DNA from: Sanguibacter keddieii DSM 10542
GTDB lineage: Bacteria > Actinomycetota > Actinomycetes > Actinomycetales > Cellulomonadaceae
Assembly (NCBI RefSeq): GCF_000024925.1
Contig: NC_013521.1
Span: forward strand, 2,976,001-3,040,000
Reading direction: 5' to 3'
Length of the DNA stretch: 64,000 bases
The translations under genes were made by a program, and so were the position numbers. The notes below the pieces were generated by a model. The model searched no databases. It saw nothing but the letters and a program-made list of their open reading frames with translations, and had not been told where the DNA came from. Below are positions 33,202-44,111 of this stretch, piece after piece (position 1 is the stretch's first letter; every line of letters begins with the position of its first letter).

Positions 33202-34491
33202 ATGACGTCTCCCCACCCCGCAGCCGAACCGCTACCGCAGCAGACCGCCAGCCGGACGGACCGGGTCCGGAGGTGGGTCTCGAGCGAGACCACCGGGGGG
33301 CTCCTGCTCCTGGGGGCGGCGCTCGTCGCGGTGCTCTTCGCCAACTCCCCCTGGCGCGAGGGCTACACCCGTCTGTCCGAGTCGCGACTCGGTCCCGCGG
33401 CGCTGCACCTCGACCTCACGCTGGCCCACTGGGCGTCGGACGGCCTGCTCGCGGTGTTCTTCTTCGTCGTCGGGCTCGAGCTCAAGCGCGAGCTGGTGAC
33501 CGGCTCCCTGCGGCACCCGAAGGAGGCCGCCGTCCCGATGCTCGCGGCCGTCGGCGGGATGCTCGTCCCGGCCGCGTTCTACACCGTGCTCGTGGTCCTC
33601 ACCAGGGACACCTCCGCGCTGTCCGGGTGGGCGATCCCCACGGCCACCGACATCGCCTTCGCGCTGGCGGTGCTCGCCGTGTTCGGGCGGGGCCTCCCCG
33701 CGGCGGTGCGGACCTTCCTGCTCACGCTCGCCGTGGTGGACGACCTGCTCGCGATCGTCGTCATCGCGATCTTCTACACCGAGACCGTCTCGTGGGGACC
33801 CCTCGGGCTCGCGGTCGTCGGCCTGGTGCTCTTCCGTCTGCTCGTGCGGGCACGCCGGGTGCTCTGGTGGGTGCTCCTCCCCCTCGCCGTGGTCATCTGG
33901 GCGCTCGTCCACGCCTCGGGGATCCACGCCACGGTCGCCGGGGTCATGATGGGCTTCCTCGTGCCCGCCCTCCTCGTCCACGGCGAGCGGGACAGCCGCA
34001 CGCACCGCTTCGAGGACGTGTGGAACCCGCTGTCGTCGGGGATCGCCCTGCCGGTCTTCGCCTTCTTCGCGGCCGGTGTGACCGTCGTCGGCATCCCGCT
34101 CGCGGACGTGTTCGTCCAGGGAGCCACCCTCGGGGTCCTCGCCGGGCTGATCGTGGGCAAGTGCATCGGGGTCCTCGGCACGACCTGGCTCGTCACCCGC
34201 CTCACACCGCTGCGGCTCGCGCAGGGCATCGGCATCCGTGACCTGCTGCCGGTCGGTCTGCTGGCCGGCATCGGGTTCACGGTCTCGCTGCTCATCGTCG
34301 AGCTGTCCTTCGAGCCCGGGAGCGAGCACGGCACGGGTGCCAAGATCGCCGTGCTGCTCGGCTCGGTGGTCTCCGCGGTCGTCGGCGCCCTCGCCCTGCG
34401 GCACGACGCGCGCCGCACGGACCGGACCGACGACATGAACCTCGACGGCATCCCGGACGACGTCACCGACCACATCGGCGACGAGCGCTGA
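33202..34491 (+). CDS. nhaA: Na+/H+ antiporter NhaA
   Basis: 429 residues from the ATG at 33202. Eleven to twelve helices with all NhaA hallmarks: F-F-F-V-V-G-L-E-L-K-R-E-L, P-T-A-T-D-I-A-F-A-L with Asp 150, and the ion-binding pair V-V-D-D-L (Asp 180/181). The C-terminus has a 35-residue charged tail. It exports two H+-exchanged Na+ or Li+ per cycle. It follows the Mrp operon by about 210 bases with no overlap, so it probably has its own promoter, and gives the cell a second, single-subunit sodium exporter. Confidence 0.95.
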   Translation: MTSPHPAAEPLPQQTASRTDRVRRWVSSETTGGLLLLGAALVAVLFANSPWREGYTRLSESRLGPAALHLDLTLAHWASDGLLAVFFFVVGLELKRELVTGSLRHPKEAAVPMLAAVGGMLVPAAFYTVLVVLTRDTSALSGWAIPTATDIAFALAVLAVFGRGLPAAVRTFLLTLAVVDDLLAIVVIAIFYTETVSWGPLGLAVVGLVLFRLLVRARRVLWWVLLPLAVVIWALVHASGIHATVAGVMMGFLVPALLVHGERDSRTHRFEDVWNPLSSGIALPVFAFFAAGVTVVGIPLADVFVQGATLGVLAGLIVGKCIGVLGTTWLVTRLTPLRLAQGIGIRDLLPVGLLAGIGFTVSLLIVELSFEPGSEHGTGAKIAVLLGSVVSAVVGALALRHDARRTDRTDDMNLDGIPDDVTDHIGDER

Positions 34492-34568
34492 GACGTCCCG
34501 ACCAGCGCTCGTGACGGGTCACCACCGGTCCCACCTGCGGTGGCGCCCTTCCCGCTAGAGTCACGGCC

Positions 34569-36308
34569 ATGGAGCACTCCACGGCCGGGCCCGACCAGCA
34601 GGACGTCCCCTCAGCACGCCCGTCCGGCGTGGCGGCGCGGCTCGAGCGCTTCGGCCGGAGTCTGTCCCCGACCGGCCTGGTGCTGGCGCTGACCTGCTAC
34701 TGCATCTCGATGACGCCGTCCCTCATCCCGCGGGGCTGGCTCTTCCAGGGCCTGCTCACGGGCCTGTCGATGATCGCGGGCTACGCCTTCGGGGCGTTCC
34801 TCGGCTGGGTGACCCGACGCCTGGGCTTCCAGCGGCCGTGGGACGCGAGCACCTCGCGCACCCTGTGGTTCGTGCTCGGCGGGCTGACAGCCGTCCTCGT
34901 CCCGTGGTTCCTCGTGCTGGCCTCGCGCTGGCAGGGCGACCTGCAGGCGCTGTTCGGCATCGTCGAGTCGCCACCCGCCCACGTCATGCTGGTGGTGCTG
35001 GTCGGCTTCGGGCTCGCCCTCGCGCTGCTGCTCGTCGGGCGCGGCCTGCGGTGGTGCAGCCGGCGCGCCGCCCGCCTGCTGGGCCGCTGGGTCCCGGCGC
35101 GGGTCGCCGGGCTGGTCGGCGCGGTCGCCGTCGCCACGATCACGGTGCTCCTCGTCAACGGGACGCTCATCAACGGCGCGATGACGGCGCTCAAGAACAT
35201 CAGCGCGGCGACCGACGCCGGCACCCCGGACGGGGCGGTCGCGCCGACCTCGGCGCTGCGGTCCGGGTCGCCGGACTCGGTGGTCGACTGGGAGGACCTC
35301 GGGTTCCAGGGCCGTGCGTTCGTCAGCTCGGGTCCGAGCGTCGAGCAGATCGCCGACTTCGCCGCCGGTGGCGACGTCGTGGACCCCGCGGACGTCGTCG
35401 AGCCGGTCCGCGTCTACGCCGGGCTGCAGTCGGCCGACGACGTCGACGCCGTCGCGGCGCTCGTGGTCGACGAGCTCGACCGGACCGACGCGTGGGACCG
35501 CGAGATCCTCGTGGTCACCACGACCACCGGGACGGGGTGGGTGGACCCGTCGATGTCGCAGACCCTCGAGTACATGCACGGCGGGGACACCGCGATCGCC
35601 GCGATGCAGTACTCGTACCTGCCCAGCTGGGTGAGCTTCCTGTCCGACCGCGAGACCCCGCCCGCCGCCGGCAAGGCACTGTACGAGGCCGTGTACGACG
35701 CGTGGCTCGAGCAGCCGGAGGGCTCCCGGCCGTTCCTCGTCGCCTACGGGGTGTCTCTCGGCAGCTTCGGGGCGCAGGGTGCGTTCAGCGGCCTGCAGGA
35801 CATGACGGCCCGCACGCAGGGCGCGCTGTTTGTCGGGACGCCGAGCTTCACGCCCAACTGGGAGTTCTTCACCGAGAACCGCGACCCCGGCAGCCTCGAG
35901 TACAGCCCCGTCTACGACGGCGGCCGCCAGGTCCGCTTCGGCACCGACCCGGGCAGCGGCGCGAACGCCTGGGACCTGCCAGGCCCGTGGGAGACACCGC
36001 GCGTCGTGTACCTGCAGCACGCCTCCGACGCCGTGGTCTGGTGGTCCCCCGACATCCTGTGGCGCGAGCCCGACTGGGTGTCCGAGCCCGGCCCCGACCG
36101 CCTCGAGATGACGTGGGTGCCGGTGGTGACCTTCTGGCAGGTCACCTTCGACATGTTCGTCGCCGGCAACGTCCCCCAGGGCCACGGCCACGCCTACCAC
36201 CTGGCCTACACCGACGGCCTCGCGGCGCTCGGTGCCCCGGACGGCTGGGACGACGCGGAGACCGCACGGCTCAAGGCGCTCATGTCCGGGATTCCCGACG
36301 AGAGCTGA
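34569..36308 (+). CDS. Membrane-anchored alpha/beta hydrolase (DUF2319/Abhydrolase_9)
   Basis: 579 residues. Four or five N-terminal helices (about 35-205) match the Abhydrolase_9 N-terminal domain, including S-L-I-P-R-G-W. The C-terminal alpha/beta hydrolase has the nucleophile elbow Y-G-V-S-L-G-S near residue 396 and a late H-A-S-D-A-V-V-W-W. Actinobacterial family with lipid-related hydrolase activity suspected; no substrate can be named. TAGAGT lies 7 bases before the ATG with no ribosome site (leaderless pattern). Confidence 0.85.
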   Translation: MEHSTAGPDQQDVPSARPSGVAARLERFGRSLSPTGLVLALTCYCISMTPSLIPRGWLFQGLLTGLSMIAGYAFGAFLGWVTRRLGFQRPWDASTSRTLWFVLGGLTAVLVPWFLVLASRWQGDLQALFGIVESPPAHVMLVVLVGFGLALALLLVGRGLRWCSRRAARLLGRWVPARVAGLVGAVAVATITVLLVNGTLINGAMTALKNISAATDAGTPDGAVAPTSALRSGSPDSVVDWEDLGFQGRAFVSSGPSVEQIADFAAGGDVVDPADVVEPVRVYAGLQSADDVDAVAALVVDELDRTDAWDREILVVTTTTGTGWVDPSMSQTLEYMHGGDTAIAAMQYSYLPSWVSFLSDRETPPAAGKALYEAVYDAWLEQPEGSRPFLVAYGVSLGSFGAQGAFSGLQDMTARTQGALFVGTPSFTPNWEFFTENRDPGSLEYSPVYDGGRQVRFGTDPGSGANAWDLPGPWETPRVVYLQHASDAVVWWSPDILWREPDWVSEPGPDRLEMTWVPVVTFWQVTFDMFVAGNVPQGHGHAYHLAYTDGLAALGAPDGWDDAETARLKALMSGIPDES

Positions 36309-36313
36309 GCGCC

Positions 36314-37015
36314 TCACACCTCGAAGACGTACCCCATGCCGGGCTGCGTGATGATGTGGACCGGCGCTGACGGGTCGGCCTCGAGCTTGCGGCGGAGCTG
36401 GGCGGTGTAGACGCGCAGGTAGTTGGTCTCGGCGGAGTACGACGGGCCCCACACCTCGTGGAGGAGCTGCACCCGGCCGACCATCTTGCCGCGGTTGCGC
36501 ACCAGCACCTCGAGCAGCGACCACTCGGTGGGGCTGAGCCGCACGTCCTCCCCCGCGCGCTGCACCCGGCGCCGGGCGAGGTCGATCACCAGGTCTCCGG
36601 CCTCGACGACGGGCGTCTGCACCTCGTCGACCGGCGCGGCCCGGCGCACTGCCGCGCGCAGCCGGGCGAGCAGCTCGTTCATCGCGAAGGGCTTGGTGAC
36701 GTAGTCGTCGGCACCGGCGTCGAGGGCGTCGACCTTGTCGTCGCCGAGCTGGCGGGCCGAGAGCACCACGATCGGCACGCGGCTCCACCCGCGGATGCCC
36801 GCGATGACGTCGAGGCCGCTCATGTCCGGCAGGCCGAGGTCGAGCAGGACTACGTCGGGCTGGCTGCTCGCGGCCGCGTCGAGGGCCTCGGCGCCGGTGG
36901 TCGCGGTCGTCACGACCCACCCGTGGGTGCGCAGGTTGATGGCGAGTGCCCGGACCAGTCCGGCGTCGTCGTCGACGACGAGCACGGCGGTGCCGGGCAC
37001 CGCGGCGGCGGTCAC
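36314..37015 (-). CDS. kdpE: Response regulator KdpE
   Basis: 233 residues from a GTG that overlaps the kdpD stop (GTGA). Receiver with V-D-D-D and Asp 59 (V-V-L-L-D-L-G-L-P-D-M-S-G), conserved K in V-T-K-P-F-A-M-N-E-L, and winged-helix output domain with L-S-P-T-E-W-S-L-L and N-Y-L-R-V-Y-T-A-Q-L-R-R-K-L-E, closely resembling KdpE. It activates kdpFABC at low K+; tandem repeats upstream of the operon (44309-44357) are candidate sites. Confidence 0.95.
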   Translation of the reverse strand: MTAAAVPGTAVLVVDDDAGLVRALAINLRTHGWVVTTATTGAEALDAAASSQPDVVLLDLGLPDMSGLDVIAGIRGWSRVPIVVLSARQLGDDKVDALDAGADDYVTKPFAMNELLARLRAAVRRAAPVDEVQTPVVEAGDLVIDLARRRVQRAGEDVRLSPTEWSLLEVLVRNRGKMVGRVQLLHEVWGPSYSAETNYLRVYTAQLRRKLEADPSAPVHIITQPGMGYVFEV

Positions 37016-39573
37016 GCCCCGCCCCTGTCAGAAAGGCTCTCCGCCGTCGGCACGGCCGGTGCCGCGGTCGATCCCTCCGCAGTCGGCACGGTCAGCACCA
37101 TGGTCAGCCCACCTCCCGGGGTGTCGTCGACGACCACGGTAGCCCCGACGGCCCGCACCAGGCCCTGCGCTACCGCGAGCCCGAGGCCCAGCCCGTCGGG
37201 CGACGTGTCGCCGAGCCGCTGGAAGGGCTCGAACATGCGCTGCTTGCGGTCGTCGTCGAGGCCGGGTCCCCGGTCCACCACCCGGATCTCGACCTCCCCC
37301 GGCCGCGCCGACGCCGTGACGAGCACGGGCACCCCGGCGGGCGAGAAGCGCACGGCGTTGGCGACGACGTTCGCGACGGCGCGCTCGAGCAGCCCGGCGT
37401 CGGTGAGCACGAGCGGCAGGTTGTCGGGGACGTCGAGGTCCACCTGTCCGGGGGCGAAGCCGTCGACGGCCACGGGCACGATCTCGTCGACCGACCGCGC
37501 CACGAGCACGGCCCGCACGCTGCCCGTCTGGATGCGGGACAGGTCGAGCAGGTTCGCGATGAGCGCCTCGAGGCGCGCGGTCGACCCGCCGATGGTGTCG
37601 AGGAGCGCGGCCTGGTCCTCCGCGTCCAGCTGCACGTCGGCGGCGCTGAGCCCGTCGATGGCGGCGCGGATCGACGCGAGCGGTGTCCGCAGGTCGTGCG
37701 AGACGGCGGCGAGCAGCGCCGTGCGGGTCGCGTCGGCCTGCTCGAGGACGGCAGCCTGCGACGCGGCCTCACGGAGCCGGCGGTACTCGAGCACGATCCC
37801 CGCCTGGGCGGCGAAGGCCTCGAGCACCTGCTGGTCGCTCGCCGGCAGCGTGCGGCCGACCACCACCAGCCGGCGGTCGTCGTCGATGCGGACCGTCGAC
37901 GCCTCGGCGTCGACCCCGCCGCGCTGGCCGGCACGGTGCGTCTGCGCCACCGTGACCCACGGGGCCTTCGCCCCTGTGCGCTCCTCGAGCCGTACCTCGG
38001 ACACCGCGAAGGTCTCGGCCAGCCGCGACACCACGGCGTCGGCCGAGTCGTCCCCGGAGAGCACCGACCGCGACAAGGCGGCGAGCGTCGACGCCTCGGC
38101 CCGTGCCCGGTACGCCTGGGCGGTGCGCCGGGCCGCGAGGTCGACCACCGAGGCGACCGACACCGCGACCACCACGAAGACCACCAGCGCCAGCGCGTTC
38201 TCCGGGTTGGAGACCGTGAGCATCCCGGTGGGCGGCGTGAAGAACCAGTTGACGCACACGAAGGACACCAGCGCCGTGACCACCGCGGGCCACAGACCGC
38301 CGACCAGCGCGACACCGACGGTCCCCGCGAGGAACAGCATGAGCTCCGTGGTCAGCGACACGTCACCCCGGAACCACCAGACGAGACCCGTGAGGACCGC
38401 GGGCAGCACGACCGCGAGCGCCCACCCGCTCACCTGCCGCGTCCTCGACAGCGCCGACCACCGGCGGCGCAGCGGTGACCCCGACCTCGCGTGGTCGTGG
38501 GTGACGAGGTGCACGTCGATGCTCCCGGCGAGCTGCGCGGTCTGCGCGCTCGACGAGCCGAGCAGCGCCTCGCGCACCCGGGAGTGCCGCGAGACGCCGA
38601 CGACGATCATGGTGGCGTTGACGCCGCGGGCGAAGTCGACGACGGCCGACGGGACGTCCTCGCCGACGACGGTGTGGAAGGTGCCGCCGAGCGCCCGGGT
38701 GAGGTCACGGTCGGAGGCGATCGCGGCGGGTGGCGCCGACGGCAGGCCGTCGGTCGCCAGGACGTGCACGGCGAGCAGCTCGGAGCCCGCGGTGCGCTGG
38801 GCGATGCGGGCACCGCGGCGCAGCAGCGTCTCCCCCTCGGGGCCACCGGTGACAGCCACGACGATGCGCTCGCGCGCCGGCCACGTGCCGTCGATCGCGT
38901 GGTCGGAGCGGTAGCGGGTGAGGGCGTCGTCGACGCTGTCGGCGAGCCACAGGAGCGCGAGCTCGCGCAGCGCGGTGAGGTTGCCGACGCGGAAGTACGA
39001 CGAGAGCGAGGCGTCGATCTGCTCGGCGCGGTACACGTTGCCGTGCGCGAGGCGGCGGCGCAGCGCGTCGGGCGACAGGTCGACGAGCTGCACCTGGTCG
39101 GCGGACCGCACCACGTGGTCGGGCACGGTCTCGCGCTGGCGGACGCCGGTGATGGCGTGGACGTCGTCGCCGAGGGACTCGAGGTGCTGGACGTTGACGG
39201 TGGTCACCACGTCGATGCCGGCCTCGAGGAGGTCGGCGACGTCCTGCCAGCGCTTGGGGTGCGTCGAGCCGGGGGCGTTGGTGTGCGCGAGCTCGTCGAC
39301 GAGCACCACCTCGGGTGCTCGGGCGAGGACACCGGCGACGTCGAGCTCGCCGAGCTCGGTGCCGCGGTACGGCACGACCGCACGGGGCAGCACCTCGAGG
39401 TCGCCGACCTGCTCGGCGGTCGCCTGCCGCCCGTGGGTCTCGACGAGGCCGACGACCACGTCGGTGCCGCGGGCGCGGCGGCGCCGTGCCTCGTCGAGCA
39501 TCGCGAAGGTCTTGCCCACGCCGGGGGCGGCCCCCAGGTACACCGTGAGCCGCCCCGTGCGCGTGTCACCCAT
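37012..39573 (-). CDS. kdpD: Sensor histidine kinase KdpD
   Basis: 853 residues. N-terminal KdpD domain with Walker A G-A-A-P-G-V-G-K-T (14-22) and D-E-L-A-H-T-N, then a universal-stress-protein domain (about 230-360), four closely spaced helices (about 375-480) and a GAF domain. Last comes the kinase core with V-S-H-D-L-R-T-P-L-A, N box N-V-V-A-N-A-V-R and G box D-G-L-G-L-G-L-A-V. Senses K+ limitation together with ion strength. It starts 9 bases after kdpC and overlaps kdpE. Confidence 0.95.
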   Translation of the reverse strand: MGDTRTGRLTVYLGAAPGVGKTFAMLDEARRRRARGTDVVVGLVETHGRQATAEQVGDLEVLPRAVVPYRGTELGELDVAGVLARAPEVVLVDELAHTNAPGSTHPKRWQDVADLLEAGIDVVTTVNVQHLESLGDDVHAITGVRQRETVPDHVVRSADQVQLVDLSPDALRRRLAHGNVYRAEQIDASLSSYFRVGNLTALRELALLWLADSVDDALTRYRSDHAIDGTWPARERIVVAVTGGPEGETLLRRGARIAQRTAGSELLAVHVLATDGLPSAPPAAIASDRDLTRALGGTFHTVVGEDVPSAVVDFARGVNATMIVVGVSRHSRVREALLGSSSAQTAQLAGSIDVHLVTHDHARSGSPLRRRWSALSRTRQVSGWALAVVLPAVLTGLVWWFRGDVSLTTELMLFLAGTVGVALVGGLWPAVVTALVSFVCVNWFFTPPTGMLTVSNPENALALVVFVVVAVSVASVVDLAARRTAQAYRARAEASTLAALSRSVLSGDDSADAVVSRLAETFAVSEVRLEERTGAKAPWVTVAQTHRAGQRGGVDAEASTVRIDDDRRLVVVGRTLPASDQQVLEAFAAQAGIVLEYRRLREAASQAAVLEQADATRTALLAAVSHDLRTPLASIRAAIDGLSAADVQLDAEDQAALLDTIGGSTARLEALIANLLDLSRIQTGSVRAVLVARSVDEIVPVAVDGFAPGQVDLDVPDNLPLVLTDAGLLERAVANVVANAVRFSPAGVPVLVTASARPGEVEIRVVDRGPGLDDDRKQRMFEPFQRLGDTSPDGLGLGLAVAQGLVRAVGATVVVDDTPGGGLTMVLTVPTAEGSTAAPAVPTAESLSDRGGA

Positions 39574-39582
39574 CGTTCGACC

Positions 39583-40251
39583 TCATGAGGACATCATGCC
39601 CAGCGCGAGGTTGAGCTCGAGGACGGAGACCCGCGGCTCGCCGAGGAACCCGAGGTCGCGGCCCTGCGTGTGCTCGGCGACGAGGTCACGGACGACCGTC
39701 TCGTCGAGCCCTCGCTCCCGGGCGACCCGGGCCACCTGCTGCTCGGCGTACTCCGGCGAGACGTGCGGGTCGAGGCCCGACGCCGACGCCGTGAGCGCGT
39801 CCGCGGGGACGTCGGACGGGTCCGTGCCGTCCTGCGCGGCCACGACCGCACGACGCTCCTCGATCGACGCGACGAGGTCGGGGTTGAGCGGACCGAGGTT
39901 CGAGCCGGCGGAGGCGAGCGTGTCGTACCCGTCGCCCGCAGCCGACGGGCGCGGCTGGAACCACTCGTCCCCCGCGAAGGACTGCCCCACGAGGGCCGAG
40001 CCGACGGCCTCGGAGCGCGAGGTGGTCCGCTCCCCCGTGGCGGTGAGCAGCGACCCCTCGGCCTGCCAGCGGAACGCGACCTGCCCGACGCCCCACACTG
40101 TCAGCGGGTAGACGACCCCGAGGAGCACCGTGAGGACCACGAGGACCCGCAGGCCCGCGAGGCTCTGCCGGGCGAGAGAGACCGCACCCCGGCGGGCGCT
40201 GAGCGAGCGCGCCCCGGCAGGCCTGTGCGAAGAGATGTTGTCGTGTGCCAT
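39583..40251 (-). CDS. kdpC: K+-transporting ATPase subunit C
   Basis: 222 residues from the ATG at 40251, one base after the kdpB stop. One N-terminal helix with V-V-Y-P-L-T-V-W-G-V-G-Q, then the periplasmic-side domain with G-Q-S-F, W-F-Q-P-R-P-S-A, S-G-S/A-S-N-L-G-P, and A-S-A-S-G-L-D-P-H-V-S-P, all conserved in KdpC. It stabilises the KdpFABC complex and binds ATP cooperatively with KdpB. Confidence 0.95.
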   Translation of the reverse strand: MAHDNISSHRPAGARSLSARRGAVSLARQSLAGLRVLVVLTVLLGVVYPLTVWGVGQVAFRWQAEGSLLTATGERTTSRSEAVGSALVGQSFAGDEWFQPRPSAAGDGYDTLASAGSNLGPLNPDLVASIEERRAVVAAQDGTDPSDVPADALTASASGLDPHVSPEYAEQQVARVARERGLDETVVRDLVAEHTQGRDLGFLGEPRVSVLELNLALGMMSS

Positions 40252-40252
40252 G

Positions 40253-42355
40253 TCAGCCGATCCCGGGGAGTAGCGAGGCGAGCAGGTCGATGAGCTTGAT
40301 GCCGAGGAACGGGGCGACCAGGCCGCCCAGCCCGTAGACGAGGAGGTTGCGGCGCAGCATGGTAGAGGCCGACGCGGGCCGGTACGCCACACCCTTGAGA
40401 GACAGCGGGATGAGCACCACGATGATCAGCGCGTTGAAGACCACCGCCGAGACGATCGCCGACTCAGGGCTCGAGAGCCGCATGACGTTGAGCACCTCGA
40501 GCTGAGGGAACACCACCATGAACATGGCGGGGAGGATCGCGAAGTACTTCGCGATGTCGTTCGCGATCGAGAAGGTCGTCAGCGCCCCGCGCGTGATGAG
40601 CAGCTGCTTGCCGATCTGCACGACCTCGATGAGCTTGGTCGGGTCCGAGTCGAGGTCGACCATGTTGCCGGCCTCCTTGGCCGCGGACGTCCCCGTGTTC
40701 ATCGCGACACCGACGTCGGCCTGCGCGAGCGCCGGGGCGTCGTTCGTGCCGTCCCCGCACATCGCCACGAGGTGACCGCCCTCCTGCTCCCGGCGGATCA
40801 GCGCCAGCTTGTCCTCCGGGGTGGCCTCCGCGAGCACGTCGTCCACGCCCGCCTCCTCGGCGATGGCCCGCGCGGTGATCGCGTTGTCACCGGTCACCAT
40901 GACGGTCCGGATGCCCATCGCCCGCAGCTCGTCGAAGCGCTCGCGCAGGCCCGTCTTCACGACGTCCTTGAGGTGGATCACACCGAGCACCTGCGCCGGT
41001 CCCGCCCCCGCCTGCCGCGCGACCACCAGCGGCGTGCCGCCCGACGCGCTCACCCCGTCGACCAGCGTCTGCACCTGGTCGGGCGTGCTGCCCCCGGTCG
41101 AGTGCACCCAGGCGCGCACGGCGCTCGCGGCGCCCTTGCGGATGCTGGTCTGCGGGACGCCTCCCGAGGTGCTGACCTGGGTGCTGACGTCTCGTACGTC
41201 GATGCCGCTCATCCGCGTGCTCGCGCTGAAGGGCACGAGCTCGACGACGGTGTCGTCGTCGGTGCTGGTCGCGACGTGCTCGGCGTAGCTCTCGTCGACC
41301 AGCGTGACGACGCTGCGCCCCTCGGGCGTCTCGTCGGCGAGCGAGGCGAGACGCGCTGCCGAGGCAAGGTCCGCGATCGTCGCACCGGGTGCGACGAGCA
41401 AGTCGCTCGCCTGCCGGTTGCCGTAGGTGATGGTGCCGGTCTTGTCGAGGAGCAGCACGTCGACGTCGCCCGCAGCCTCGACGGCCCGGCCGGACATCGC
41501 GAGCACGTTGCGCTGCACGAGGCGGTCCATCCCGGCGATGCCGATGGCGGAGAGCAGCGCGCCGATGGTCGTGGGGATGAGGCAGACGAGCAGGGCCGTG
41601 AGCACGAGCAGCGACTGCCGGGACCCCGAGTAGACCGCGAAGGGCTGGAGGGTGACGACGGCGAGCAGGAAGATGATGGTCAGCGAGGTCAGCAGGATGT
41701 TGAGCGCGATCTCGTTGGGGGTGCGCTGACGCTCCGAACCCTCGACGAGGGAGATCATGCGGTCGACGAAGGTCGACCCGGCAGCCGCGGTGATGCGTAC
41801 GACCACGGTGTCGGAGAGCACCACGGTCCCGCCGGTGACGGCCGAGCGGTCACCGCCCGACTCGCGGATGACCGGTGCGGACTCCCCCGTGATGGCCGAC
41901 TCGTCGACCGACGCGGCACCCTCGATCACGTCGCCGTCACCGGGGATCACCTCGCCGGCCCGGACGACGACCACGTCGCCGACCGCGAGCGAGGACGACG
42001 CGACCTCGACCGTCGGGAGCGACAGCAGGTTGCCGGTGTACCGGGTGGTCTCGACCGGCGCGTCGACGCGGCGGGCGGTGGTCTGGGTCTGCGTGGCACG
42101 CAGCGACGACGCCTGCGCCTTGCCGCGGCTCTCGGCGATGGACTCGGCGAGCGTCGCGAAGAGCACCGTGGCCCACAGCCACACGACGATGGTCGCGGCG
42201 AAGACCGACGGGTCGGCGACGGCGAGGACTGTCGACGCGACGGCGCCGATCTCGACGATGAGCAGGACCGGCGACCCGAGCAGCTCGCGCGGGTCGAGCT
42301 TGCGGAAGGCGCCCGGGAGGGCGGACCGCACCTGCGGCCAGGACAGGCGGTTCAT
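40253..42355 (-). CDS. kdpB: K+-transporting P-type ATPase subunit B
   Basis: 700 residues. P-type ATPase with phosphorylation motif D-K-T-G-T-I-T (Asp 304), actuator motif T-G-E-S-A-P, and hinge [10 protein letters not shown]. The K+-ATPase-specific segment [11 protein letters not shown] lies before the phosphorylation site. It hydrolyses ATP to drive high-affinity K+ uptake through KdpA. The ATG overlaps the kdpA stop. Confidence 0.96.
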   Translation of the reverse strand: MNRLSWPQVRSALPGAFRKLDPRELLGSPVLLIVEIGAVASTVLAVADPSVFAATIVVWLWATVLFATLAESIAESRGKAQASSLRATQTQTTARRVDAPVETTRYTGNLLSLPTVEVASSSLAVGDVVVVRAGEVIPGDGDVIEGAASVDESAITGESAPVIRESGGDRSAVTGGTVVLSDTVVVRITAAAGSTFVDRMISLVEGSERQRTPNEIALNILLTSLTIIFLLAVVTLQPFAVYSGSRQSLLVLTALLVCLIPTTIGALLSAIGIAGMDRLVQRNVLAMSGRAVEAAGDVDVLLLDKTGTITYGNRQASDLLVAPGATIADLASAARLASLADETPEGRSVVTLVDESYAEHVATSTDDDTVVELVPFSASTRMSGIDVRDVSTQVSTSGGVPQTSIRKGAASAVRAWVHSTGGSTPDQVQTLVDGVSASGGTPLVVARQAGAGPAQVLGVIHLKDVVKTGLRERFDELRAMGIRTVMVTGDNAITARAIAEEAGVDDVLAEATPEDKLALIRREQEGGHLVAMCGDGTNDAPALAQADVGVAMNTGTSAAKEAGNMVDLDSDPTKLIEVVQIGKQLLITRGALTTFSIANDIAKYFAILPAMFMVVFPQLEVLNVMRLSSPESAIVSAVVFNALIIVVLIPLSLKGVAYRPASASTMLRRNLLVYGLGGLVAPFLGIKLIDLLASLLPGIG

Positions 42356-44022
42356 GAGAGCGACTCCACGATCGGACCGAGGGACAGGACGGGGATGAAG
42401 GTGAGACCGACGACGACCAGCGCGACAGACCCGAGCAGCCCTGCGAAGAGCGGCTGGTGCGTGGGCAGGGTGCCTGCGGTCGCGGGGACGGTCTTCTGGC
42501 TGGCGAACCTGCCCGCGAGCGCCAGCACGAGGGCGATGGGCACGAAGCGCCCGACGAGCATGAGGACGCCGAGCAGCGTGTTGTAGAAGGGCGTGGCGGT
42601 GGTGAGACCGGCGAAGGCCGAGCCGTTGTTGTTCGCCGCCGACGTCATCGCGTAGAGCACCTCGGAGAGACCGTGCGGACCGGCCTCCTGGATCCCGGCC
42701 TGCCCGGCGGGCAGCGAGATCGCGAGGGCGGTGCCGACGAGCACCAGCAGCGGCACGGTGAGGATGTAGAGGGCGACGAGGGTGATCTCCTGCCGCCCGA
42801 TCTTCTTGCCGAGGTACTCGGGCGTGCGCCCGACCATGAGCCCGGCGATGAACACCGCGACGATCGCGAGGACGAGCATGCCGTAGAGGCCGGACCCGAC
42901 ACCTCCCGGCGCGATCTCCCCCAGCAGCATGTTGAAGGTGGCGATCCCACCGCCCGGCGCGGTGAGCGAGTCGTGCATGGCGTTGACCGCGCCGGTCGAC
43001 GTGCCGGTGGTCGCTGCGGCGAAGAGCGCCGACCCGGCCGTGCCGAAGCGCAGCTCCTTGCCCTCGAGCGCACCACCCGCGGCCTGGGCGGCGAGGCCGG
43101 GGCCGGACATCTCCGCCCAGGTGAGCAGCGCCGTCCCGGCGAGGAACAGCGAGCCCATCACCGAGACGATCGCGAAGCCCTGACGGGTGTCGCGCACCAT
43201 GAGGCCGAAAGCGCGCGGCAGCGTGAAGGGGATGACGAGGATCAGGAAGATCTCGAGCAGGTTGCTCACCGGGCTCGGGTTCTCGAGCGGGTGTGCCGAG
43301 TTAGCGTTGAAGAATCCACCACCGTTGGTGCCGAGCTCCTTGATCGCCTCCTGCGAGGCGACCGGGCCGCCGAGCAGGTGCTGCGAACCGCCCGAGACCG
43401 TCTGGACCGCGGTGTGCGGGTCGAAGCTCTGGATCACGCCGGTCGCCAGCAGTGCGACCGCAGCGAGCAGCGACATCGGCAGCAGGACGCGCACGCAGGT
43501 GCGGGTGAGGTCGGACCAGAAGTTGCCGACCCGCCCGTCCGTCCCCGACCGCGCGAAGCCGCGGACCAGGGCGATCGCGACCGAGATGCCGACCGCCGCC
43601 GAGACGAAGTTCTGCACGGCGAGGCCGACCATCTGGAAGACGTGCCCGGCCGCCGCCTCACCGGAGTACCACTGCCAGTTGGTGTTCGCCACGAAGGACA
43701 CCGCGGTGTTCCACGCGCCCGCCGGGTCGAAGGCGCTGACGCCGAGGTTCATCGGCAGGTGCTCCTGCAGGCGGCCCATCGCGTACAGGGCGAGCAGGGA
43801 CACGAGGGAGAAGCCCAGCAGCGAGAAGAGGTACGAGGTCCAGCGCTGCTCGGCGTCGGCGTCGACGCGCATCACGCGGTAGCCGAGGCGCTCGACCCGC
43901 AGGTGGCGCGGCGAGGTGTACACGTGGGCCAGGTAGGCGCCGAGCGGCAGGTGCACCGCGGCGAGGGCCGCGACGAGCAGGGAGATCTGCCCGACGGCTG
44001 TCCAGGTCTCGCTCATGGTCAT
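42352..44022 (-). CDS. kdpA: K+-transporting ATPase subunit A (K+ channel-like subunit)
   Basis: 556 residues from the ATG at 44022, overlapping the kdpF stop; a second ATG follows two codons later. About ten helices with the four selectivity-filter regions, including [24 protein letters not shown], and [10 protein letters not shown]. It binds and passes K+ and is the membrane channel unit of KdpFABC. Confidence 0.96.
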   Translation of the reverse strand: MTMSETWTAVGQISLLVAALAAVHLPLGAYLAHVYTSPRHLRVERLGYRVMRVDADAEQRWTSYLFSLLGFSLVSLLALYAMGRLQEHLPMNLGVSAFDPAGAWNTAVSFVANTNWQWYSGEAAAGHVFQMVGLAVQNFVSAAVGISVAIALVRGFARSGTDGRVGNFWSDLTRTCVRVLLPMSLLAAVALLATGVIQSFDPHTAVQTVSGGSQHLLGGPVASQEAIKELGTNGGGFFNANSAHPLENPSPVSNLLEIFLILVIPFTLPRAFGLMVRDTRQGFAIVSVMGSLFLAGTALLTWAEMSGPGLAAQAAGGALEGKELRFGTAGSALFAAATTGTSTGAVNAMHDSLTAPGGGIATFNMLLGEIAPGGVGSGLYGMLVLAIVAVFIAGLMVGRTPEYLGKKIGRQEITLVALYILTVPLLVLVGTALAISLPAGQAGIQEAGPHGLSEVLYAMTSAANNNGSAFAGLTTATPFYNTLLGVLMLVGRFVPIALVLALAGRFASQKTVPATAGTLPTHQPLFAGLLGSVALVVVGLTFIPVLSLGPIVESLS

Positions 44023-44111
44023 CGCCCCCGACCGGCGCGCAGCAGCACCGTGAAGAGATACCCGAGGACCACGACGGCAACGCCGAGCGCCACCCAGTCG
44101 ACGGCTCTCAC
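44019..44111 (-). CDS. kdpF: K+-transporting ATPase small subunit F
   Basis: 30 residues, a single helix with the KdpF pattern (W-V-A-L-G-V-A-V-V-V-L-G-Y, then L-L-R). GTG start at 44111 overlaps the stop of the upstream microprotein (GTGA), and its own TGA overlaps the kdpA ATG. It stabilises the complex. Too short for normal gene callers. Confidence 0.85.
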   Translation of the reverse strand: MRAVDWVALGVAVVVLGYLFTVLLRAGRGR